Shown: positions 10,078 to 18,266 of the stretch, in pieces
Layout of the letters: each line of letters opens with the position of its first letter
How positions within the stretch are numbered: position 1 is the first letter of the stretch
Origin: Flavobacterium sp.
GTDB lineage: Bacteria; Bacteroidota; Bacteroidia; Flavobacteriales; Flavobacteriaceae
Reading direction: 5' to 3'
DNA: 64,000 bases
Assembly (NCBI RefSeq): GCF_027484205.1
Contig: NZ_JAIXUB010000004.1
Coordinates: forward strand, 1-64,000
Notes under the pieces: model-generated
The model's database searches: none
What the model saw: the letters and a program-made list of their open reading frames with translations, nothing else
What the model was told of the DNA's origin: nothing
Made by a program: the position numbers and the translations under genes

Positions 10078-12513
10078 TTAAAATGTAATTGTGATATCGG
10101 TTTTGTAGCTTGAGTGATTGTATTTTATTTCTAACGATTTTGTTTTTAAATCATATTTATAATCAACGTTTTTGCCATTAATCAATACTTTTTTTGGTTG
10201 ATTTTCAAATTTGTATATAAAAATTGTTCCGTTTTTTCCTTTAGAAAGTAGTTCTTGATTTTCTGTTTTACTCTCTAATCGTATAAAAAATTGATTTTTA
10301 ATTAACTCGGTAGAACAATTTAATATTTCATGATCTTTAGCATCAATAATTGTATCAGGTGTTTTTCCATCATCAAAATAAAATTCTCTTTCACTTGACG
10401 GTTTCCCTTCGAAATAATAATGTAAATCCAAATCGGAAGTTGTATAGGAATTTGTGTTTTGAACCAATTTTGTCATTGGATAAAATACATTTCCACGAAC
10501 AAATGTTGGAATATTATTCTTATTCAATTCAACTTTTTGAGTTGTTCCCGCTTCGTATTTTTTTCCGGTGTAAAAATCATACCAATTTGAATTTTTTGGA
10601 AAATAAACTTCTTTTTGAGTTTGACCTTTTTCTATAATTGGATATACTAAAAAATCATTTCCCCAAAGATAACCATCAGCTTTTGAAAGCAATTCTTTAT
10701 TGTTTGGCTCATTAAAAAACAAAGGTTGCATTAATGGTTTGCCCAAAGTTGAATTTTCATAAGCTAAATTGTAATTATAAGGCAACATTTGGTAACGTAG
10801 TTCGACTGCTTTTTTTGCAATTTCTTTTGTGTCAACGTCTTTATAAGCTACTTCTGATGCCACATCTTCTTGAGCGTGCGGACGAAAAATTGGGTTGAAA
10901 ACACCATATTGCAACCAACGCAAATACAATTCGTTGTCAAAATAATCTCCGGCAAAACCGCCTAAATCACTGTGCATATAAGCCATACCTTGCATTCCCA
11001 TTTGAAGCGCAATTTCCATCTGGCTTTGCAATCCGCCCCAACTTCTTGAAACATCACCACTCCATGGAATCATCCCAAAACGTTGACTTCCAGAATAACC
11101 AGAACGCATTAAAATAAATGGACGTTGATTTGAAAAATCTTTTTTATAACCATCAGCAATTAATTTTGCCCAATTATGACCATAAACGTTGTGAACTTCA
11201 TCAGCTGTACCTGCAAAAGTATTGGCATAAGATGGAAAAACTTCAGGTTCGCCCAAATCACCCCAAAGTCCGGCAACACCTTGATTGATTAATCGTTTGT
11301 ACACATTCCAAAACCACTCTTTTCCTTCGGGTTTGAAGACGTCAACTATTCCTGTGTTTCCAAAATAGAAATCCCAAGTGGCAGGTTTTCCTTCCGAAAC
11401 TTCGGAATTTAATGTTGCTAAGACTTTTTTATCAACAGTTTCTTGCCATTTTGAAGATGTTGTAAGGATAAATGGTTCTGTTATCAAAACAGTTTTTACA
11501 CCTTTTGCATTTAAGTCAGCAATCATTTTATCTGGATTTGGGAAATTATCTTTATCCCATTCTAGATTTCCCATTGTGCCTTGAACTGTTTTCCCGAACC
11601 AATATAAATCCAAGATTATGGCATCGACCGGAATTTTACTTTCTTCAAATTTGCGAATGGTTTTTTCAACTTCTTCTTGTGTATGATAACCAAAACGCGA
11701 AGAGAAATTTCCAAATGCCCAACGTGGTGGCAAAGGTTGTTTACCAGTTAAATCGGTGTAGTTTTTTACTAAATCTTCCCAAGAATTGCCTACAATTACT
11801 TGATAGGTTTTTCTCCCTGATATCGTTTCATATTCTAAAGTATTATCTTTTTTTGAATCTAAATCTAAATATCCAGTGGCTTCATTATCAAAATGAACAG
11901 CATATAATTTAGAAGATAAAACCAATGGAATACAGAAATTCATTAATTCGGCACGTGTTTCATAACCATATTGCGCTCTGTTGTAAAGAGCTAATTTGTT
12001 GCCACGACGATTCATTCCTAAAGCTCTTGCTCCACCACCATAAAGCACTTCGTCTGATGAAATATTGAATTGTAAAACTTCGGTAGAATCGGCAGTAATG
12101 TTTCCTTTTACATTTTCAAGTGGAATGTGTTTGCGTTTTAAATAACCTGATTTTTCAGAAATAATTTCTACGTTATTATTTAAGTAAGATATTTTAAATG
12201 GTGATTTTTGAATAACGACCTTCAAATTGCTTGATTTGGAACTACATTCAACTGAGTTTTTATTCTCTTTGAAAGCAATGTTTTTCAGTTTATTTTTTAG
12301 TATAACAGCGTCTGAAGGTTTTATGTTTTTTTTACCATTTGGTATAAATGAAGTTTCAACAATTTTATCATTTAGAAAATGTATTAAATAATTCCCATCA
12401 GAAACTTTAACCGAAAAGCCACTAGAAATATTTTTGATTTCAATAAATTTTCGATCTGCATTTTGAGCAAATGACAAGGTCGTGAATAGTAATAGTATGA
12501 ATACTTTTTTCAT
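10078..12513 (-). CDS. GH31 alpha-glucosidase
   Basis: 811 aa with signal peptide (MKKVFILLLFTTLSFAQ), so periplasmic. An N-terminal beta domain is followed by the GH31 barrel: GLWGDLGEPE with nucleophile D419 and IPWSGDVSRSWGG with acid/base D487. RSGYSGSQRF, FRPHAQED and RYQMLPYNYNLAYE are other GH31 blocks. A C-terminal beta region follows. It should release glucose from the non-reducing end of maltose or maltodextrins, like SusB does in Bacteroides, although SusB itself is GH97. It sits between the esterase and the GH13 gene in the same operon. A CGCAAAGG-type repeat lies 14 bases upstream of the ATG. Confidence 0.93.
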   Translation of the reverse strand: MKKVFILLLFTTLSFAQNADRKFIEIKNISSGFSVKVSDGNYLIHFLNDKIVETSFIPNGKKNIKPSDAVILKNKLKNIAFKENKNSVECSSKSSNLKVVIQKSPFKISYLNNNVEIISEKSGYLKRKHIPLENVKGNITADSTEVLQFNISSDEVLYGGGARALGMNRRGNKLALYNRAQYGYETRAELMNFCIPLVLSSKLYAVHFDNEATGYLDLDSKKDNTLEYETISGRKTYQVIVGNSWEDLVKNYTDLTGKQPLPPRWAFGNFSSRFGYHTQEEVEKTIRKFEESKIPVDAIILDLYWFGKTVQGTMGNLEWDKDNFPNPDKMIADLNAKGVKTVLITEPFILTTSSKWQETVDKKVLATLNSEVSEGKPATWDFYFGNTGIVDVFKPEGKEWFWNVYKRLINQGVAGLWGDLGEPEVFPSYANTFAGTADEVHNVYGHNWAKLIADGYKKDFSNQRPFILMRSGYSGSQRFGMIPWSGDVSRSWGGLQSQMEIALQMGMQGMAYMHSDLGGFAGDYFDNELYLRWLQYGVFNPIFRPHAQEDVASEVAYKDVDTKEIAKKAVELRYQMLPYNYNLAYENSTLGKPLMQPLFFNEPNNKELLSKADGYLWGNDFLVYPIIEKGQTQKEVYFPKNSNWYDFYTGKKYEAGTTQKVELNKNNIPTFVRGNVFYPMTKLVQNTNSYTTSDLDLHYYFEGKPSSEREFYFDDGKTPDTIIDAKDHEILNCSTELIKNQFFIRLESKTENQELLSKGKNGTIFIYKFENQPKKVLINGKNVDYKYDLKTKSLEIKYNHSSYKTDITITF

Positions 12514-12527
12514 GTTTTTTTATTAAT

Positions 12528-12552
12528 CTCGCAAAGGCACAAAGGCGCAAAG
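12528..12552 (+). repeat. Solo CGCAAAGG-type heptamer repeat
   Basis: A 25-base block made of three CGCAAAG units separated by GCA/GC steps. It matches the left end of the nuclease element at 15357-15381 with one difference, and both copies are preceded by TTAAT. It occupies the 66-base gap between the esterase stop and the GH31 start, without a nuclease gene. Reverse complement reads CTTTGCGCCTTTGTGCC. Confidence 0.75.
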
Positions 12553-12579
12553 CATATTTTATTATGATTTTTTCTTTTA

Positions 12580-13521
12580 TTAGTTTTTGCCAAACATAAA
12601 TTCAATAGGAATGTTAATTCGTTTTTGCCAAGAAGCTTCCGAATGGTTTTCTCCTTCAAATTTAAGACTTTTATAATTTTCAGATGTATATCCTTTAGAT
12701 TGTAGCACTTCATCAACGCGATATTCATATTTTAAATAACTTGCGTCAAGTGTTTCAGTTCCGTAATCGAAATAGATTTTATGATTTTTTGGATTGGGTA
12801 AATTTTTCTCCATGTAAGTAAAAAAACTTTCTGGAATTGGATTGTTTTCAAAATCACGAAATCCAACCCAATGTGTTGATAAACAACTCGCTTTTCCAAA
12901 AATATTTGGATATTCACAAATAGCATACATCGAAATCAATCCACCCATACTAGAACCCATGATTCCAGTATGTTCAGCATCGGTGTAAACGGAATAATTT
13001 TTATCGATATAAGGTTTTAATTCCGTAACAATAAATTGAAGATAATTATCTGAATTTATCTTTTTGTCATCAAATGGAAATTTTGCCTTTTTCACCTCTG
13101 TTTGAATACTTTCCTGAATTTCTTTTGATAGTAATTGATAAGGTTTGTTAGGATATAAATCCATATGTCTCAGGTTTGGAATATTCCAAATAGCAACAAC
13201 AATAATGTCTTCAATTTTATTTTCAGAATTTAATTTTGATACAACATCATCAACCATCCATTCTTGTTTGTTCCAAGTTGAAGTGGCATCAAATAGCATT
13301 TGTCCGTCGTGCATATATAAAACACTGTATTTTTTATCTTTAGAATAATTGGACGGCAACCAAACATCAACAGTTCTTGGAACAATAAATTTTGTTGGAA
13401 AACTATCTATACGATTGATTATTCCTTCAATTTTTTCCTTGTTGATGATTTGATGGCTTTCAATTTTCCTTTGAGCAAATGAAAATGTGGTAAGTAATAA
13501 GATGAAAAGTAGTTTCTTCAT
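12580..13521 (-). CDS. Fes-like alpha/beta-hydrolase (putative esterase)
   Basis: 313 aa with signal peptide (MKKLLFILLLTTFSFAQ). The PF00756-type esterase fold shows VWLPSNY and KYSVLYMHDGQMLFD near the N-terminus, the nucleophile elbow GIMGSSMGG with S191, an Asp in DYGTETLD and the catalytic His in EGENHSEASW. The length fits enterochelin-esterase-like hydrolases. The natural substrate is unknown. It is embedded in the starch operon, 1 base after the SusA-like gene's stop and 66 bases before GH31, so it may remove acyl groups from decorated glucans or related oligosaccharides; that is inference from position only. Confidence 0.85.
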   Translation of the reverse strand: MKKLLFILLLTTFSFAQRKIESHQIINKEKIEGIINRIDSFPTKFIVPRTVDVWLPSNYSKDKKYSVLYMHDGQMLFDATSTWNKQEWMVDDVVSKLNSENKIEDIIVVAIWNIPNLRHMDLYPNKPYQLLSKEIQESIQTEVKKAKFPFDDKKINSDNYLQFIVTELKPYIDKNYSVYTDAEHTGIMGSSMGGLISMYAICEYPNIFGKASCLSTHWVGFRDFENNPIPESFFTYMEKNLPNPKNHKIYFDYGTETLDASYLKYEYRVDEVLQSKGYTSENYKSLKFEGENHSEASWQKRINIPIEFMFGKN

Positions 13522-13522
13522 T

Positions 13523-15400
13523 TTAATTCAATTCTAAAATTAAAACTGATTTTCCTTCAAGTTCAATATCGTTTTTTAAATCAAATGATTTTTCAGAAAT
13601 AACATCTTTTCCAGATTTGTAGTTTTTGATGTTTTCTTGAAATCTCACAGTTTTGATGGTTTGTTTATCAGTTGAATTATTCATTACCACCATTACAGTT
13701 TGTTTTTCATCATATCTAAAATAAGCATAAACGTTATTTTCAGGAACATAATGCGTAGTTTTTCCGTTGTGAATTACAGATTTTGTTTTTCTCCAATTGA
13801 ATATTTTTGAAGTAAAATCAAAGAATTTTTGTTGCTCTTCTGTTCTTCCTGATTTAGTGAAAGCGTTGTTTGTATCGCCATTCCATCCGCCAGGAAAATC
13901 TCTACGAATGTCACCATCGCCAACATTTTTGCTTCCTGCCATTCCAATTTCTGAACCATAATATACTTGAGGAATTCCACGAACGGTTGCAATTAACGAA
14001 ACCGCCATTTGGTATTTTTTAAAGTCATTTTTATAGAATTCATTGATTCGGTTGGTATCGTGATTTTCAAAGAAAACTAACAAATTATTGATGTTTGGAT
14101 ACAGGAAATCGTTATTGAAATTCTCATAAACTTTTACCATACCGTTTCTCCATTCTTGTTTATCTTCGTTAAAAACACCATTGCCAATAGCATCTTGCAA
14201 AGTAAAATCCATAACACTTGGTAGGTTTGAGTTATAACTTTGGATAGCACCAATTTTACTGTCTTTTTGCCAATACGCCATTTGTGCTTGATCGTACATC
14301 CAAACTTCACCTACAATGTTGAAGTTAGGATATTCATCGGTTATTGATTTAGTCCATTTGGAAATAGCTGTTTTATCATTGTAAGAATAAGTATCCACTC
14401 TAAATCCATCTAAATCAGCATATTCAATCCACCATATAGCATTTTGAGTTAAATAATTTAAAACTAAAGGATTGGATTGATTTAAATCGGGCATTGATTT
14501 TACAAACCATCCGTCCATACACAAATCGAAATCTTTTTTGGAAGCATTAGTATCAAATTGTGTACTCATTCTATAATTGGTTTGTGCATAGCCTGGAAAT
14601 TGATGAATCCAATCGTAAGTTGGCAAATCGTTCATCATCCAATGCTTGTAACCCCAATGATTGGTAACATAATCCATGATGTTTTTCATACCGCGTTTGT
14701 GCAATTCGGAACTTAAACGAAGGTAATCTTCATTGGTTCCAAAGCGAGCATCTATTTTATAAACGTCCGATTGTCCATAAGTGTGATATGAACCTCTATC
14801 GTCATTGTCTTCACAAAGAGGTGTTGGCCAAACTGCAGTTGCACCTAATTCTTTTATATAATCTAAATTTTTAATAATTCCTTCAATATCTCCACCGTGT
14901 CTTCCATTAATATTTGCTCTGTTTGCTTTTTCAGTAAGAATTTTATCTGAATCGTTGTTTGGATTGCCATTTGCAAATCGGTCGGACATAATTAGGTAAA
15001 TCATATCTGAACTGTCGAAGCTTTTTCTGAACTTAGAATTTTCTTTTCGAGATTTTAGGGAATAATTTTGTGTAAACGACTTGTTTTTGTTTTTGAAAGT
15101 GAAAACTAAATCTTGAGCCGTTGTATTTTTTGTGTCGATGGTTACGAAAACGTAGTTAGGATTTTCGGTTTTTTGAATTCCTTTAATTACAATTCTATTG
15201 GAAACAGAAACTTCATTTTGAGCAATATTTTTTCCATAGAACATAATTTGAACATCAGAAAGATTCATGTCACTCCACCAAAAAGGAGGTTCAACTCGAT
15301 CAACTTGAGCGAAAGTTGAAGTTGATAACATTAGAAGAGTAATTAATTTTGTTAATCTCGCAAAGGCGCAAAGGCGCAAAGTTTGTTTAGTATAGTCCAT
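13523..15400 (-). CDS. SusA-like GH13 neopullulanase/cyclomaltodextrinase with a rebuilt N-terminus
   Basis: 625 aa from the ATG at 15400. An N-terminal cyclomaltodextrinase domain begins RVEPPFWWSDM, the mark of SusA-type enzymes, then the GH13 barrel with IMDYVTNHWG, GFRVDT (nucleophile D336), NIVGEVWMYD (acid/base E365) and FFENHDTNR (D448), and a short C-terminal beta domain. The probable role is periplasmic hydrolysis of pullulan-like and short maltodextrins. The start is unusual. The first codons overlap the last 14 bases of the GxxExxY gene, and residues 8-14 are encoded by a CGCAAAGG-type repeat. Only LTKLITLLMLSTSTFAQ looks like an original signal peptide, without its own ATG at the front. 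A TTG at 15379 would give a 25-residue signal peptide as an alternative. Confidence 0.88.
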   Translation of the reverse strand: MDYTKQTLRLCAFARLTKLITLLMLSTSTFAQVDRVEPPFWWSDMNLSDVQIMFYGKNIAQNEVSVSNRIVIKGIQKTENPNYVFVTIDTKNTTAQDLVFTFKNKNKSFTQNYSLKSRKENSKFRKSFDSSDMIYLIMSDRFANGNPNNDSDKILTEKANRANINGRHGGDIEGIIKNLDYIKELGATAVWPTPLCEDNDDRGSYHTYGQSDVYKIDARFGTNEDYLRLSSELHKRGMKNIMDYVTNHWGYKHWMMNDLPTYDWIHQFPGYAQTNYRMSTQFDTNASKKDFDLCMDGWFVKSMPDLNQSNPLVLNYLTQNAIWWIEYADLDGFRVDTYSYNDKTAISKWTKSITDEYPNFNIVGEVWMYDQAQMAYWQKDSKIGAIQSYNSNLPSVMDFTLQDAIGNGVFNEDKQEWRNGMVKVYENFNNDFLYPNINNLLVFFENHDTNRINEFYKNDFKKYQMAVSLIATVRGIPQVYYGSEIGMAGSKNVGDGDIRRDFPGGWNGDTNNAFTKSGRTEEQQKFFDFTSKIFNWRKTKSVIHNGKTTHYVPENNVYAYFRYDEKQTVMVVMNNSTDKQTIKTVRFQENIKNYKSGKDVISEKSFDLKNDIELEGKSVLILELN

Positions 15401-15767
15401 TTGCTACTCGTTTAATTCCGTTTTTTATTAATGCTTCATTAAAATTTATTAGTAAACCTAACCTTAAATCAGTTACTCTTACATAAGTTAATAATTGTTT
15501 CAAATGAACATTTGAAATACTTTCTACAGATTTTATTTCAATTATAACTTTATCTTCAACTATTAAATCCGAGCGAAAACCAATATCAAGATGTATATCA
15601 TCCCAAATAACTGGAATTGGTTTTTGTCTTTCAACTTTTAAACCTCTTTTTGTTAATTCATGATACAGAATAGCTTCATAAACGCTTTCTAATAGACCAG
15701 GTCCAAGTCTTGTGTGAATTTTGTAACTCACATCGACTATTGTTTTTGAAAGTTCGTTTTCTGTCAT
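15387..15767 (-). CDS. GxxExxY family protein, PD-(D/E)XK nuclease-like
   Basis: 126 aa from the ATG at 15767. The family signature GLLESVY lies at residues 24-30. A nuclease-like core follows: D67 in GFRSDLIV, then E77 and K79 in VIIEIKS, which fits the PD-(D/E)XK pattern. The C-terminus VRVTDLRLGLLINF is typical of the family. A longer reading from a GTG at 15803 would add residues PLRLCEKKLK; these are translated repeat sequence and are rejected. The biological role of the family is unknown. It is transcribed in the same direction as the starch operon and its last 14 bases contain the start of the SusA-like gene. Confidence 0.85.
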   Translation of the reverse strand: MTENELSKTIVDVSYKIHTRLGPGLLESVYEAILYHELTKRGLKVERQKPIPVIWDDIHLDIGFRSDLIVEDKVIIEIKSVESISNVHLKQLLTYVRVTDLRLGLLINFNEALIKNGIKRVANGLY

Positions 15768-15782
15768 TATCTTCAATTTTTT

Positions 15783-15807
15783 TTCGCAAAGTCGTAGAGG
15801 CACAAAC
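15783..15807 (+). repeat. Degenerate CGCAAAGG-type repeat upstream of the GxxExxY gene
   Basis: TTCGCAAAGTCGTAGAGGCA aligns in direct orientation with the 15357-15381 arm, with several differences. It sits 16 bases before the nuclease ATG and could carry part of its 5' untranslated region. Confidence 0.55.
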
Positions 15808-15840
15808 TTTTATTTTCTTGTTATTTATTTTATTAAAAAA

Positions 15841-15880
15841 GTCGCAAAGTACATTCTTTGCGACTTTGTGTCTTTGCGAG
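15841..15880. repeat. Right inverted arm and hairpin of the nuclease element
   Basis: GTCGCAAAG and CTTTGCGAC (15841-15864) form a perfect 9-bp stem with a 6-base loop. The second stem half continues into CTTTGTGTCTTTGCGAG, the inverted partner of the left arm at 15357. The hairpin has no T-run on either side, so it is unlikely to be a plain terminator. Confidence 0.65.
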
Positions 15881-15883
15881 AAA

Positions 15884-18187
15884 CTAAACAGTCACCAAAC
15901 TATTCGGCTCTACTAAAACTTCTTTTCCGTTGACTAAAACGGAAATTTCTTTATTTCCTTCTAATGAAAATTTAGTTTCATTTTGTAGTACTTCAACTTT
16001 TAGAATTTGATTTCTGAAGTTGATTTTGAACGAGTAGCCTTGCCATTGTGATGGAATTTTTGGTTCAAAATGTAATGTATCATTTTTGACTCTCATTCCA
16101 CCAAAACCTTCTACAATACTCATCCAAGTTCCAGCCATTGATGTAATGTGACAACCTTCTTCAACTTCTTTATTGTAATCGTCTAAGTCTAAACGAGATG
16201 TTCTTAAATAGAAAGTGTATGCTTGTTCCATTCTGTCTAAAACCGCCGCTTGAATAGAGTGAACACATGGCGAAAGTGAACTTTCATGAACGGTAAATGG
16301 TTCGTAAAAATCGAAATGTTTTTCTAATTGCTCTTTGGTAAAATGATCTTCAAAGAAATAGAAACCTTGTAAAGTATCCGCTTGTTTGATGTATGGCGAA
16401 CGCAAGATTCTATCCCAAGACCATTTTTGGTTAATTGGACGTTGGCTTTTATCTAAATCATGTACTTTTACCAATTCTTTATCTAAGAAACCATCTTGTT
16501 GTAAATAAACATCGTGTTCTTTTGAATATGGAAAATACATATTATCAGCAACGGCTTTCCAATGAGAAATTTCGGCAGCATCCAAATTCACTTTACTCAT
16601 TATTCGAGCATAATCTGAAGCATATTCTTTTTCTACTTTATTGATTTGTTCAACAGCATAATCGATACACCATTTTGCCAAATAATTAGTGTAGAAATTA
16701 TTATTTACGTTATTTTCATATTCATTTGGACCAGTAACTCCAAGAATTACATATTGATTTCTGTAAGTAGAGTAGGTTGCTCTTTGGTGCCAAAAACGTG
16801 CAATTCCGATAAGAACTTCCAATCCTTTTTCAGGAATATAAGAATAATCTCCTGTAAATCTGTAATAATTAAATATGGCAAAGGCAATCGCACCATTTCT
16901 GTGAATTTCTTCAAATGTGATTTCCCATTCGTTATGGCATTCTTCACCATTCATGGTAACCATCGGATACAAAGCAGCTCCATTTTTGAAACCTAATTTA
17001 CCTGCATTTTCAATTGCTTTATCCAATTGATTGTATCGGTATGTCAATAAATTTCTTGCTACTTGTTGGTCTTTTGTAGCCATATAAAAAGGAATGCAAT
17101 ACGCTTCGGTATCCCAATAAGTTGAACCACCGTATTTTTCTCCTGTAAATCCTTTTGGACCAATATTTAAACGAGAATCTTTTCCTAAATAGGTTTGGTT
17201 TAATTGGAAAATATTGAAACGAATTCCTTGTTGCGCTTTTACATCACCATCAATAGTAATGTCGCTCATTTCCCAAATTTTTGCCCAAGCTTGAATCTGA
17301 CTTTCAGCTAAATTAGAATAACCAATTTTCAAACCTTCAGCAATAACATTTTGAGCAGCAACTTGTGTGTTTTCGTGATTTAATGAAACGGTATATCCAC
17401 CTAACTTTTGTATAGTAGCAATTTGTTCTTTTGCAACTGCAACTTCATAAGTAAATTGAATTTTGTCAGCTGTTTTTTCAACATTTGATGGATTTAAATT
17501 CAGATTTGTTCCGTTTAGCAAAACTGCATTTTGCATAAAAGTTGTTGCAGTGAAATGCGTTTTGAAAGTTCTAGCAGTAACAAATGCTTCATTATTTGAG
17601 TATTGAACGTTCAATGGTTCCCAGAATTTTTCTTCCCAGTTGGCATCTTCGTTGTGAACACCAGCATCAATATAAGGTTTGTAAACAATTTTGGCATCAC
17701 CATTTAAAGGAGTGATATCAAAATTAATCACACCTAATTCATCAATATCTAGGGAAAGAAAACGCGTTACTTTAACTGAAATTTCTAATCCGTTTTGTAA
17801 TGTAGCTGTGAAAGAACGATAGTAAATACCTTCTTTCATATTCAATTCACGTTTGAAATTGGCAACAGTTTTGCATTTTGCCAAATCAAAAACTTCATTG
17901 TTTATTTCAATGTCAATTCCAATCCAATTTGGAGCATTTAAAACTTTTGCAAAATATTCTGGGTAGCCATTTTTCCACCAACCCACTTTTGTTTTGTCAG
18001 GATAATAAATCCCTGCAATATAGCTTCCTTGAAATGTTTTGCCTGAATAGTATTCTTCAAAATTGGCACGTTGTCCCATAGCACCGTTTCCAATACTGAA
18101 TAAACTTTCAGACGATTTTACTCTTTCTGCATCAAATCCTTCTTCAATGATGGACCAATTGTCTGCTTTGATATAATCTTGGTTCAT
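15884..18187 (-). CDS. Maltose phosphorylase, GH65 family
   Basis: 767 aa, no signal peptide, cytoplasmic. The GH65 domains are present: an N-terminal beta-sandwich (SLFSIGNGAMGQRANFEEY), the alpha-barrel with GEKYGGSTYWDTEAYC, and the catalytic block GVTGPNEYENN with general acid E489. HESSLSPCVHSIQAAVL and EGCHITSMAGTW complete the family pattern. The reaction is phosphorolysis of maltose to beta-glucose-1-phosphate and glucose. The neighbouring beta-phosphoglucomutase gene (stop 80 bases upstream) strongly supports maltose rather than a hydrolase role; kojibiose or trehalose phosphorylase is less likely in a starch locus. A long inverted repeat sits between it and pgmB, and the nuclease element starts 3 bases after the stop. 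Confidence 0.92.
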   Translation of the reverse strand: MNQDYIKADNWSIIEEGFDAERVKSSESLFSIGNGAMGQRANFEEYYSGKTFQGSYIAGIYYPDKTKVGWWKNGYPEYFAKVLNAPNWIGIDIEINNEVFDLAKCKTVANFKRELNMKEGIYYRSFTATLQNGLEISVKVTRFLSLDIDELGVINFDITPLNGDAKIVYKPYIDAGVHNEDANWEEKFWEPLNVQYSNNEAFVTARTFKTHFTATTFMQNAVLLNGTNLNLNPSNVEKTADKIQFTYEVAVAKEQIATIQKLGGYTVSLNHENTQVAAQNVIAEGLKIGYSNLAESQIQAWAKIWEMSDITIDGDVKAQQGIRFNIFQLNQTYLGKDSRLNIGPKGFTGEKYGGSTYWDTEAYCIPFYMATKDQQVARNLLTYRYNQLDKAIENAGKLGFKNGAALYPMVTMNGEECHNEWEITFEEIHRNGAIAFAIFNYYRFTGDYSYIPEKGLEVLIGIARFWHQRATYSTYRNQYVILGVTGPNEYENNVNNNFYTNYLAKWCIDYAVEQINKVEKEYASDYARIMSKVNLDAAEISHWKAVADNMYFPYSKEHDVYLQQDGFLDKELVKVHDLDKSQRPINQKWSWDRILRSPYIKQADTLQGFYFFEDHFTKEQLEKHFDFYEPFTVHESSLSPCVHSIQAAVLDRMEQAYTFYLRTSRLDLDDYNKEVEEGCHITSMAGTWMSIVEGFGGMRVKNDTLHFEPKIPSQWQGYSFKINFRNQILKVEVLQNETKFSLEGNKEISVLVNGKEVLVEPNSLVTV

Positions 18188-18203
18188 TTTTTATTTTTTT
18201 TAA

Positions 18204-18262
18204 AAAAGTTTCAAGTTTCAAGTTTCAGGTAAAGTCAAACTTTAAACCTGAAACTTGAAACT
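18204..18262 (-). repeat. Strong inverted repeat with T-run between pgmB and the GH65 gene
   Basis: The arms AGTTTCAAGTTTCAGGT (18214-18230) and ACCTGAAACTTGAAACT (18246-18262) are perfect 17-base inverted partners. On the minus strand the stem is followed by one more TTGAAAC unit and TTTTTT. In an operon this could be an attenuator, an mRNA-processing or stabilising structure, or a dispersed intergenic repeat. Confidence 0.6.
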
Positions 18263-18266
18263 AAAA

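Larger units (their letters stand above)
15357..15880. mobile_element. Small repeat-bounded element carrying a GxxExxY nuclease gene
   Basis: The segment starts with a 25-base block of CGCAAAG units (15357-15381) and ends with the inverted form (15856-15880); the two arms differ at 3 of 25 positions. A third, degenerate copy in direct orientation lies at 15783-15807 and a perfect 9-bp hairpin (GTCGCAAAG, TACATT, CTTTGCGAC) at 15841-15864. The only gene inside is the nuclease. The right end stops 3 bases from the GH65 stop codon and the left end lies inside the SusA-like signal-peptide region, as expected for a recent insertion into a tight operon junction. No target duplication was recognised. 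Calling it mobile is inference. Confidence 0.55.

Noticed and set aside
12510..12728. Open frame on the minus strand overlapping the esterase gene end
   Set aside because: It lies mostly inside the esterase coding region in another frame and its end reads through the CGCAAAGG repeat (peptide CFAPLCLCE); no sign of a real protein.
15768..15803. Longer GxxExxY protein from GTG at 15803
   Set aside because: The added residues are translated repeat sequence; the ATG at 15767 begins the conserved family N-terminus.
15841..15864. Intrinsic terminator
   Set aside because: The stem is perfect but has no T-run on either strand; it is part of the repeat structure.
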